Source: Telmatherina bonti
Taxonomy: Eukaryota; Chordata; Actinopteri; Atheriniformes; Telmatherinidae
Assembly (NCBI GenBank): GCA_933228915.1
Contig: OW121821.1
Coordinates: forward strand, 20,243,112-20,307,111
Direction: 5' to 3'
Length of the DNA: 64,000 bases
This document shows, piece after piece, positions 50,102 to 58,964 of this stretch. Position numbers and translations under genes: made by a program. Under the pieces are notes generated by a model. It saw only the letters and a list, made by a program, of their open reading frames with translations. It was not told the origin of the DNA and searched no databases. How positions within the stretch are numbered: position 1 is the stretch's first letter; each line of letters starts with the position of its first letter.

Positions 50102-53100
50102 GGTTGAGTTGACTTTAATTAGTTAACCCCCACCCTAACCAGGTCACCACACACTACTTCGACAATTATATCAAAACATTTGTCTTGTGTATCTGTAGTT
50201 AGGTTCAATAAACTTGCAATTGTGTATACTGTCTCATAATTTTATCCCTATACACTTTTTAAATATGAAAAAAGTTTAAGTTGTTCATCTCAGAGCTTGA
50301 TGAGGAAAAACATATCAGCATGTGTGATTTAGGAAGTATTATGGTTCACAAAACTCCAAACCTGTAACATATGGACATGCTATGAAAACAGAGTAGCTCA
50401 TTATTAACATTAGTCTATGTACAGTACAGGCTAATGGAGTCTAATGTAGATGCTATGAGTTGGTCACCACTCTGGCAGCTGGGACTCTCCTTGTTTCAGG
50501 ACCTTCACTATTGTAACCAAGAAACAGAGACCAAATATTTTCCAAATATGCTCTTTTAATAACTTTTACCAGATACTTTTGTCACCAAAATAAAATGAAA
50601 ATAAAATATGTGATATTAAGAAAAATATGAGATGTAGATTTTTTTTATGTTTGGGTAAATTGATCTGGTAACCCACTAATTGCTGATTTGGATGCTTTCT
50701 ATTCTTTTTAAAAAAAAAACATCTTCATCCTTCCAGATGCAGATGCTAATCACTACCCTGTAAGCTGAAAGATTACCCTAAAAGGGCAATAAGTGCACTC
50801 ATGCGCCCTTTTTCTCCATGTGCCAATATGTCTAAACAGTAGTGTTTACTATGACTCCAACCAACATCACTTCTTCCACCCTTAAAAAATGTCAATGTGA
50901 AAACTGAACACAGTCTGTTGTATTTAATTTTCTAACTTGACCTCAGCTATTTCTCTGCCAGTCTGCCACTCTGAATCCAAAATGTTTTACACAAGTTACA
51001 AGGTACTTTATGTTTAACCTCACAAACAAACATGCTCTCTGGCTTGTCTAGTGGCTGAGGTCTTGCTGTGTATGTGTGTGTCCACCTTGTGGTTTTAATG
51101 GCTTTTTGGTCTAGTTGAGCAGGCAGCTCTCCTATTAATAGAGGGCATTTACTATTAGATGAAATGGTGCTTTGTGTCCACATAGACGCAATGTGTGAGT
51201 GTGTGCACAAAAATGTACACACAGAGGGTATACTGACAGGAGAAAGGTAAACTTTTTACTGATAGAGGTTTATTTGTGTGCTTGACATTATATTTACTTT
51301 GACTTTTTGCCCACTGGGTTGTGTAGGACCATTTTGAGCCCCTTAAGAGACTCCTCACTGAAACATTCTGGCAGCTTACAGACAGGGAGATTGGTGATTT
51401 ATGAAGTAAAAGATGTTTTGACAGGCTGGACCATGTTAGCAAGTCATGCTAATGACCGGTTGAATGTATTGACTGAAAGTGTCTGCAGAAGGGCTGGCTT
51501 TTGATAAATCAGATGTGATTCTTTCAACAGATAATTTTCTGTTTACTTTGTCAGTCATCTGTCTTTTTATCTTAATGTCTAATTTTCTAGAACTGCTTGG
51601 AGATGCCTATCACATTCCCATTGATTGAACACACACACACACACACAAATGCAACTCTACGTGTCCATAAGTCGGGTATTGATTAAACATCAGTAAAAAA
51701 AAGGAGTGTCAGCCTTTCATTTTGATTAATTCTGTACATCCAAAGATTCTGTCTGAACTGAGATATTCTAATAGAAAGCAGCTATTGACACAAACCTCTT
51801 TGCGTATTCATTTGGGTCTGTGGATATTGTCTCTGGTTATTTGAGCAGCTTCAAACATAAACCCTCTTTTAGCCAAATGCAATGAGTTTGATGTGCTTCA
51901 TAATAGCATCTTTCAAGAGATGGAGTTTTCAAGCAAAAGATTCAAGCCAGAGAGTAGGGTCTAAATACAGATGCACATAAACCCAAGTATGTAACCCTAG
52001 TTTAATTTGTTCGAGATGGGTTTTATTTTCAACCATGTCCTCAGTTTTTGAATGGTTGAAAGCATAAGGATATCAAGTTATCAATGTTGTTACTTGAGTA
52101 TATACAATAACAACAGTTCAAAATTTTAAAAACTTTTTTCTTTTCTTTCTTTTTTTTTTTTAAATCTTTGTCAAAAGTTTTTAAACCTTCTCGGGGGTAG
52201 GGGGGGGGGGGGTCAACAGAGGTTTAGACAGAGACCCGTATGAGTCTGTGTGGTTCTTTTGCTTGTTAACTCAGTTATTCAGACCAGAGTCATAGCAGGA
52301 GATTTAGAGAGGCTTTGCTCTGTGCAAGTGGTTCCAATTAGTTTGGAAAAACATGTACTGTGTACAGAGCAGTTCACAGACACTTTTCCATGCATTTATA
52401 TCCATCCAAGCAGGCATCAATAACGGTGCAAACAAATTGTACAGATATCCTCATCTCTGCAGACAGTGGAGCATACTGTAATTCACACAGTTATACAAAA
52501 CGTAGTTAAATGAACATAGAAGGAGCTGCAGGTAGTAAACAACATGCTTCATCTCAAAGGGTTTATCCAAATAAATACATTTCAGTCAAGTTAGAAAAAA
52601 TAAAAGTATGCTTTATTGCTTCAACTTATCAAATTCTATTGTTTTTTTTAAATTTTTTTTTCTTTATTTTTACTTTTTTAGCACCTTTTTTTGGATGCTT
52701 ACATTTTCAAATGCTATACATTAAGATATGTTTTCTGGGTCAGACTAACTTGCTCAGAGAGAAACATTCTTATAGATACCCTGAGCTACACATATACATT
52801 TAGTAACCCAGATAGCTAAAAGACAAATGAACAAACCGATCAGACAATCCTTATCAGTCAATAGTTTTAGTCCCTGAACTCGGAAGACAATACTACTAGA
52901 AAAGCCTGGTTTTTCCTGACCGGAGTCTTGTAGTTTTCATTTAGTCAGTTATCTGTAATGAAGGTATCTTCAAATCTTTTAGTTTTATATCTTTACTTCT
53001 GTAATAATCTTCTGCATTTATCTTAGCATGCTTTAGATGCAACTAGTTCAGTTTACAGCCACACATCCTCAGAAACCTTTTTTTTTTAGTCATGATTTAA

Positions 53101-55127
53101 TGCTGAGACCTTTTTTGGTCCTTTTTGATTATATGATTGAGCTCAATTCACCCTGCCTTTACTCAGCTCCCATGCTTCTCCATTGTAAGCAGTACCTGGT
53201 ATCAGGAAGTAATGCAGTTGAAGTTAGAATGAAATTGATTTAATACCACACTGTTACCTAAGATTGGTCAAAGGAAGAGCAGCTGTCTTTTAACTGGAAA
53301 TTCCTCAATTCCAGGCTTCCCCTGACTATGTGCCAAATTGTCCTTGGGCAAGGCACTTGAAGCCCAAGTTCCCCCTGATGTAATTAATGGGGTATGAGTG
53401 TATGTGTTTGGATAAAAAAGCATCTGCTAAATGACTGCAGAATAAATTGATAAATATTGGTGGGAATAAAATAAGACTTTTATCATAAAAGCCATTATAA
53501 CAACTGCAGTCATAGAGCAGTTTAACATGTTACATTTTTTAGTTTTGATCTAAAATGAATAAATAAGAAATGGTCTGTGTGACCTTTACCAAGCTCTTCC
53601 CTCATCATCAAATGGCTTTATTGTTTGTTTGTATTTTTGTTAAAGTGAAACATATATATAATTTCTCAAATTCAGAAACTGATCATCTACTATGGATGGT
53701 ACAACTGGCCTCTCTCATCGAAACAGCTGGAACAGGCTCCAGCGCATAACCTTGGATTGGAATAAATCAGTATGAGTAATAGATGGATTAAGGAATCAGC
53801 CCTTCACGACCCTTCAGCGTGAAAAGATGCTGCTATTACCTTCACATTTTGGTCATAAATATAAATATATTTATATTGTGGAGAAAAGTTTACAATCAAA
53901 CAATCAATCTTTTGCTTGCACAAAGTGGGAATTGGTGGCATTAATTGTGCCTAATATTTTTTAATGTCTTCTGAGTCACGGTGTTTTGCAGAGGAATCAT
54001 AGATGTAATGTCAGATTTTTTGCTCAGTACAGGCAATGTCATGCTGCGCTCAAATTTTAGACAAAAGGCAAAAGCAGGAGGCAGAAAAGCAAAAACAGAC
54101 GGTCAGTTTGCTTTCGTTTCTGTGTTAGATGGCTCCCCTTGCAGCAGTTGTCACACTTCAATCCTTCAGACTCCTGGGACTTTATAATTTGTAGGTGTGT
54201 GTATTCTTACAACTGCTGTATCTGCCACTGGCTGTAAATCTCTCCCTCAAAAAATTTTTTGCTTTGTTTCTTGGCCTTTCTATTTAAGTTAGGGCTCAGT
54301 CCAAATGCTCATTATGTGTTCCTGTCTTGCTTGCTTCACTATGCTGGAAATCGTTCTTCTGGTCACCAGTCTAAATCCCATTTTTCTGTTTCTGTCTGTC
54401 CTCCCAGGATCCCTCATTCTCTCTCCTCCTCCATGATAAGCTTCAAGTGCCCAACAGCTCTCGGCAGGCGTGGAACGAGCGTGACAGTCGCTGTGATGTC
54501 TGCGCCACGCACCTCACTCAGCTCAAACAGGAAGCTGTGCGTATGGTCCTCAGTCTTGACCAGTGGGATTTGTCTCCTACCTCCTCCCCTTCTGCTTCAT
54601 CTGGGAGATATGGGTCTCATGGACCTTCAGGACTAACCGGAGCATCCGGACCACCAGGAGGTGCTGTGTCACGGGAATGGTCTCCACCCTTTCTTTCCTC
54701 ATCCTCCTCAGCTGTTGCTTCATACCCTTCTCACTCATCCTCCCCGTCTCCATCCCCAAGCCCCAGTCAGACCCCAACGCCCAGCCCAAGCCATGGTCTA
54801 CCTGGCTCCAGCCATGGGAGTTCCTCAGTGGGGCAAATGTCTTGCTGTGCTCCCACAAATGCTCAACCTCAAGGAGGAGGGCATAGACTGGGGACCAAAC
54901 CCAGCTCCTTGGGCTTGGGAGCTGGCCTGGACAGACGAAATGCGTCCCCGAGTTCAGCAAAAGCAGCCGGTGCCCAACAGCAGCCAGTAACCGGAGTTAA
55001 CAGCCCCAGCAATAATGTAGGTAGCGGCAGTACCAGTGGGAGTGGAGCAGTACTGAGTACAGCCGCCCTGCAGGCACATCAGCACCTGAGCCGCACAAAT
55101 GGAGGTGTTACACTCTATCCTTACCAG
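21525..55127 (+). CDS. kif26b: Kinesin family member 26B, N-terminal region (3 coding exons; motor domain outside window)
   Basis: KIF26B is an atypical kinesin with little or no ATPase activity. It acts with microtubules and myosin in cell adhesion and polarity, and downstream of Wnt5a-Ror (known for mammals). Coding exons: 21525-21578, 22891-23283, 54408-55127, all in phase 0, giving 389 codons. The start MTSLSGTKERSSRSRKYG, the SPG/GSP repeat block, WCENCNARLAELKRQAMKLL and DPSFSLLLHDKLQVPN match vertebrate KIF26B as I remember it, better than KIF26A. Exon 3 ends ...GGVTLYPYQ, directly before the donor. The kinesin motor domain and the long C-terminus lie right of the window. Intron 2 is 31,124 bp and intron 3 exceeds 8,870 bp. 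Confidence 0.92.
22891..23283 (+). CDS. kif26b: kif26b coding exon 2: SPG-repeat and first CxxC motif
   Basis: 131 codons from the acceptor TTTTTTGTAG at 22890 to the donor AAG|GTAAAG at 23283. Residues about 19-50 are serine/threonine/proline-rich and include TWYRKAYED. Residues about 57-117 are low-complexity, built on repeats like SPGxGxGSPGS, presumably disordered. The exon then ends with CENCNARLAELKRQAMKLL, the first CxxC element. Confidence 0.93.
29491..29983. repeat. Long imperfect inverted repeat (arms ~140 bp, ~207-bp spacer)
   Basis: The left arm is 29491-29630 and the right arm 29838-29983. The right arm, complemented, repeats the left arm block by block, for example AATAATGG, ACAAGTCATA, TGTGTAACTCATGATGA, TAATGCATTTATTA, ACTTTATCATG and CATAAACTAATGATGATC. 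This resembles a fish MITE with long terminal inverted repeats (GGTAACAC-type ends). No coding capacity is seen. Confidence 0.8.
31811..31848. repeat. (GT)n(GA)n compound microsatellite
   Basis: GT dinucleotides run directly into GA dinucleotides, in kif26b intron 2. Confidence 0.95.
34914..35679 (+). mobile_element. TTAA-flanked non-autonomous DNA element, copy 1
   Basis: Flanked by TTAA at both ends, with imperfect terminal inverted repeats: AGGGGTCCTGTTATGG on the left, and the right end complemented is AGTAGAACTATTATG. It is 766 bp, with internal promoter-like modules (TGACGTCC, ACCAATCA, GGCGGGAGGCGGGGC) and ATGGCTG|GTGAGT followed by a possible acceptor. Copy 2 at 58035-58763 is closely similar over its length. 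TTAA duplication suits piggyBac- or Kolobok-type transposition, and no transposase is present. Confidence 0.75.
37290..37395 (+). mobile_element. Probable LINE 3' end
   Basis: The sequence ends GCTCTTTAAGTGCTTTATAA followed by ATAAA, a form common at 3' ends of fish L2/Rex-like LINEs. It is followed immediately by the pentanucleotide array. No coding relic is seen upstream, so this is a weak call. Confidence 0.4.
37396..37594. repeat. (ATGGT)n pentanucleotide microsatellite, ~200 bp
   Basis: About 40 units of ATGGT/GGTAT, with variants ACGGT, GTGGT, ATAGT and a central block of CAGTA units. All frames are open over the array, but this is a repeat artefact, not coding. Confidence 0.95.
37891..38196 (+). 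mobile_element. tRNA-like SINE composite, degenerate
   Basis: Same family as 14751-15090 in the opposite orientation. TGTTAGCACTGGGGCCTCAT is the A-box region and GGTTCAAGCC the B-box, followed by TTTCTGTATGGAGTTTG and a degenerate body ending near a GATATAGAAAAGG tail. Confidence 0.65.
39121..39157. repeat. C37 homopolymer
   Basis: 37 uninterrupted C on the plus strand in kif26b intron 2, an unusually long run for C. Confidence 0.95.
40645..41045 (+). mobile_element. L2/Rex-type LINE reverse-transcriptase relic
   Basis: In-frame pieces include NLGVVMNSDLNFTS and a diverged HAF-FSRLDYCNT block, with several stops. A different subfamily copy from the fragment at 19335. Dead. Confidence 0.65.
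41270..41600 (-). mobile_element. Degenerate non-LTR-related repeat
   Basis: Shares order and wording with the element at 63380-64000, for example AATCCTCCATTCTG, AAACCAACAGATTG and GAAGAGGACAGG, but is more diverged. Same orientation as that element. Confidence 0.55.
44075..44232 (+). mobile_element. Possible LINE-derived fragment
   Basis: A plus-strand open stretch contains RIEMVQSVKHLKFLDL, resembling the V-SVKFLG block of LINE reverse transcriptases, ending with a stop at about 44232. Short and unconfirmed. Confidence 0.3.
48853..48890. repeat. (CA)n microsatellite
   Basis: About 19 CA units in kif26b intron 2, following a CCACCACCACCATC stretch. Confidence 0.95.
50047..50101. repeat. 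(AAT)n microsatellite
   Basis: About 18 perfect AAT/ATA units in kif26b intron 2. Confidence 0.95.
51629..51648. repeat. Short (CA)n microsatellite
   Basis: About ten CA units in kif26b intron 2. Confidence 0.9.
52201..52212. repeat. G12 homopolymer
   Basis: 12 G directly after CTCGGGGGTAG in kif26b intron 2. Confidence 0.9.
53330..53460 (+). mobile_element. SINE-like 3' piece
   Basis: GGGCAAGGCACTTGAAGCCC and TTGGATAAAAAAGCATCTGC with TAAATGACTGCAG are widespread in teleost SINE families near their 3' ends. The head is not recognisable. Confidence 0.5.
54408..55127 (+). CDS. kif26b: kif26b coding exon 3: second CxxC motif and Ser/Pro-rich linker
   Basis: 240 codons from the acceptor TCCTCCCAG at 54407 to the donor CAG|GTAAGA. 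It begins DPSFSLLLHDKLQVPN, contains CDVCATHLTQLKQEAVRMVL (second CxxC element), then a Ser/Pro/Thr-rich linker with SPSPSPSPSQTPTPSPS, and ends LSRTNGGVTLYPYQ as in KIF26B. Other frames are also open over parts of this GC-rich exon, but splice sites and homology fix this one. Confidence 0.93.
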
Positions 55128-55713
55128 GTAAGATAATTGTAGATCTGAATGTGAATCTTTCTGTGCCTTGGATTTGTAAAGACCTACTTAACTCAAGGAC
55201 ATGTACAATAATTGTTACCATGGAAACAGAAGATATGCATTCAGTTCTTCTCTATGATCTGACCAAATAATGCCATCATCTAGGTGAACACACCTCTCAA
55301 TATACAAATTTAACTATGACAACAAGAAAAGCAATGTTTTTATAATTGTGCTTTTTAACTACAGTCCTGCTTATCGTCTCTCGTTAACCATCTTAAATTT
55401 GTGCATTAAAAAGTCAGATAATCTGTATTGTACCCAACAAATTAAGCCAGAAAATGCAGAACATTAAATCCTCAGACTCTGAGTCTCCAAAATCCCCTGG
55501 GGGGGGTCATGACAGGAACACTGAAGGGCTGCTACAGATGGAGGGGTCGAAGCAAGGGACTTTATATTATGTGATAGTGAGTTCAGGAATTTTAAACAGT
55601 TTAATTTCTACATATTTCTACTCTTTTCAGAGCCAGGTCTAACATGAAGACAGAAAACACTGCATTTAGTGTCCCTGCACTCTACACTGTCCATCAAAAA
55701 CAGAGTTTGCTCT

Positions 55714-55744
55714 TTCATTCATTCATTCATTCATTCATTCATTT
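55714..55744. repeat. (ATTC)n tetranucleotide repeat
   Basis: About eight perfect ATTC units in kif26b intron 3. Confidence 0.9.
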
Positions 55745-57554
55745 TCTGTACAGCTTAGTCCAATTAAGGTTTGTGGTTAAGCTGGGGCCTATACCAGCTA
55801 AATAAATAAATCACAAAAATAAATAAAGGCTTAAATCTCCTTATTAAAAAAGAAAGCATATCCTTCAGATTTTTCTCTTTTTCTAATTTCGCATTTTGCC
55901 CTGGTGGCAAATTAATGTAACGAACAACTGTCTGTAAGATCATGAGGACAGGGAAAACTGAGTCCACATTCAAATACTTCCAGTGTGGCAAATAAAAACC
56001 ATGACGTTGAAGTAGTCATTAGCTTTGTGTACATTAGCAGCAATAATCCAACTGTTGACTTTAATCTTAATGAGACAGCATCCCTTTTATGCAGTTTGCA
56101 TAAGATCCATACAGGATATTCCATTCATATTTCTGTTATCATGTTACGGAGCATAAAGCAGTTGGATTTATGAGTCATGCCTGCATTACATCCCCCTGCA
56201 CATTTGCAATGATCGTGTCTATTCAAAGCCTTTATCATATACCTATTTGTCAAAACATTTGTCATCAGCCCTTTAGGTTTCTGCCTTGACCCAGAAGTGT
56301 GTATCCCTCCTCCTCTAACTTGAATTTTACTGAGGCTGATGTTGCCACATCTTTAGATGGAAACAGGCATTCTTACCAAGTCCAAAATGGGTTTTGATAT
56401 TTTCTAAAGTGCCTTATAATAAACATAACTGACAACTCTGGAGCCCGTAGAACACAGGTAAAGAGCCGTGTGTAGGATAAGAGGCTGTAAAACATGTGGT
56501 GGGTCATACAAGTGTGAATAAAGTATACATGTCCTGAAATGTTTTAAAAGAAACAATGAAAAACTTGAGCACAATTCTGGCTGATCAGAGACGTCATTGA
56601 TAGGCATCATTTGACAAGTTTAAGTGCTACTAATGGTCCGACTAAATAGGAGAAACACTAAATCATGGCAACATTATTTATTCTATTTCAGAACATTGTA
56701 AAAGCATTGTTGTTTCAGAAAATAATTAAGGAAGGGAATGAATGAAATAAAACTGTATCAAGAATCATGCTTCTGTATACATAACATAATCTTTCCCACT
56801 GTGAGAATACATGTTTCTGTTTAGCTGCAACAAATAAAACTACAACTATGAGCTGTGGAGTTGATTTTGTGGCAACACTCAACTCAACACTTTTGGATCT
56901 GATGATCAGCTCTTAACAGGAGTGAAGCAAAATATCTTCATTAGGATCAAAGTTTAACATCAAAGATCAAGGATCATGTTACTGTAGCATGAGGCAAACT
57001 GCAGAAGTGACTTAAATGGAATATGGACTTGAAAGAAGTTGCATTAAGACGAGACAGGAAGAGAGAAGAGAGGAGGATGGTAGGAGGGAGAAATCGCCTG
57101 AGGTGAAGAGTGGTCTAGAGGTGTGTATGGAGGAGGCAGGAGAGCTGAGACTCCAGGGGAGATCCAGAGGGGTGTGTGTTAGATGTGTGTTCATGTTAGC
57201 GTGCGTATGAAGGTCCTCTACAAATATAATAATTCATACAGTGATAATTAGAACTCAAGGGACTGTCACACACTCCCAGTACCCTTTCACTCTTATTCAC
57301 TCTATTTTGCACAGACTTTACTTATTCATGCGTCTTTTTTCCTTCTACTTTATTATTTCTCCTTTTTATTATTTCTTCAGCATTTTTCTCAAACTTTGCC
57401 TGCTTTGTTTTCACCTATACTCCCGTCTGTTTTTCAGCTTTCCTTCAGCCCATGACTTCGGTCAGATGTGTGTGGAAAAGACTTTATTCAGTCACTGGTT
57501 TTGTCTTGTTCAGTTGGTCAGCAATAAATTAGGATTCGTCCTACATTTAGGAGG

Positions 57555-57655
57555 AAACCTGGCCTGCTGATGGACTGGGAACCTGTCCGAGGTGTACCCT
57601 GCGTCTCACCCAAGGATTGCTGAGATAGGCTCCAGCTTATAATGAATGGATGGAT
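57555..57655 (+). mobile_element. SINE-composite tail fragment
   Basis: CTGTCCGAGGTGTACCCTGC, then GATAGGCTCCAGCTTATAAT and GAATGGATGG: the 3' part of the same tRNA-like fish repeat as at 14751 and 37891. Confidence 0.6.
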
Positions 57656-57738
57656 TTATGTTGAAATCATTCAAATGTTTTACAGCATGAAAAGAGGGTC
57701 CAGTGACAGTAAACCATACAGTTCTGTCATTTGTATTT

Positions 57739-57740
<2 letters not shown>

Positions 57741-57769
<29 letters not shown>
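57741..57769. repeat. (GT)n microsatellite
   Basis: About 14 perfect GT units in kif26b intron 3. Confidence 0.95.
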
Positions 57770-57771
<2 letters not shown>

Positions 57772-58034
57772 AAAGTTCCTCATAACCTGAGCTCATTATG
57801 TACTCTGTATCTGTTAGCATCTGTGTTGGGAATTGTAAAATAAGCCTGCGTGTCTCCATTATGACTTTGACAGTAATTGTGTTTCAGCAAGAAAGGAGGA
57901 ACACAACAATAAATCACTTGGTTTAGATCGAGAAAGAGGAGGAGCCAAGTGGGGAGGTGATAAAAAATAGTAAAAAGGGGTTATGAAAAGAAGAGGAGAG
58001 CTTTAAGTTAAAGAGAACCAGCATGAAAAGGATT

Positions 58035-58763
58035 TTAAAGGGGTGCTATTATGGTATTTTGAGTTTTCTGAGCTTTCTACAGTATTACAGTGTTGAATCC
58101 TCATCAGACATGTGAACGACACTGTTTTTTATCACCTAAACGCATGTTTGAGTTTGAGTTTGAGTTCCAGTACTCTCTCCGTTCGGTTTCCATGGCGACG
58201 AAAAATGTGTCGTTTTTTTCTACTTGGAAATCCTTGTGACGTCCCGGGGGATAAGGTTCGGTGATTGGTTACCTTCTACTGGTTAACAAGGTCATTTACA
58301 AATACATCAGGCGAGTGGAAAACGTTGAATAAAGTTATTTCGAACGATGGCTGGTGAGTTTACCAAAGAGAGACATCCTGCTGCATTCGTTGCTGTGGGT
58401 TGCTGTTTTCCACTTCGTTTACAGGGTCTGATTCAGGTTCCAACATGTAGGGCTGTATGCTATGGTATTTTGTTTTTTTATTGAGTTCATATTAGCCTAA
58501 TCCTTCTGTTTATGAGATGTTACAATGACGGCGAAAGCAGTTGCGGTGCGCGCTCCTGATGTAGTGCAGTGGTGGGAGGCGGGGCTTAATGCAGGAGAGT
58601 CTCAATCCACTCGTTTTGCCCACAGGCTGATCTGACAGCCTACGGAGAGGGTCGGTCTGAGTAAATAAAGCGATTTGTGACAATAACTCGATCAATCCCA
58701 GCCCTTCTGGTCTCAGAAATTAAAATAAATTAGCCTGAAATGCACATAATAGTTCCACTTTAA
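58035..58763 (+). mobile_element. TTAA-flanked non-autonomous DNA element, copy 2
   Basis: 729 bp, same family and orientation as copy 1. TTAA lies at both ends, with left AGGGGTGCTATTATGG and right, complemented, AGTGGAACTATTATG. Compared with copy 1 it lacks about 32 bp holding the ACCAATCA box and about 10 bp near CTATG, and has an extra GTGGGTTGCT block. It is in kif26b intron 3. Confidence 0.75.
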
Positions 58764-58964
58764 GAACAGTTGAGAACCTGGTCCTCAAGTTCCAGCAAGT
58801 ATAATTTATTTTCCTGTTTCAACACACCTGATTTAAATGAATGAGTCACTGTGCAGAATGTGATGAGCTGCTGGATCATTTTAATTGAAAAAGGTGCGTT
58901 GGAGAAGTGAAACTCCTAAAACCTGCAGGACAGCATCCTTGAGGACCAGGGTTTCCCTGACCCT
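58764..58964. mobile_element. Palindromic MITE with CCTGGTCCTCAAG ends
   Basis: The left inner end CCTGGTCCTCAAG is matched by CTTGAGGACCAGG on the right. The interior has AACACACCTGATT and AAACCTGCAGGACAG, known from a common fish non-autonomous hAT-like family. It directly abuts the end of TTAA-element copy 2. Confidence 0.6.

Larger units (their letters stand above)
23284..54407 (+). other. kif26b: kif26b intron 2 (31.1 kb)
   Basis: Donor GTAAAG, acceptor CTCCCAG. The stretch is AT-rich with short open frames on both strands that look like chance. I saw no additional exon. Recognisable content is listed separately: a long inverted repeat, TTAA-flanked element copy 1, LINE relics, SINE-like pieces and microsatellites. 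Long 5' introns of developmental kinesin genes often hold enhancers, but sequence conservation cannot be judged here. Confidence 0.85.

Noticed and set aside
54259..54990. Alternative open frames over kif26b exon 3 on both strands
   Set aside because: They are shadows. The splice-consistent frame with KIF26B homology excludes them.
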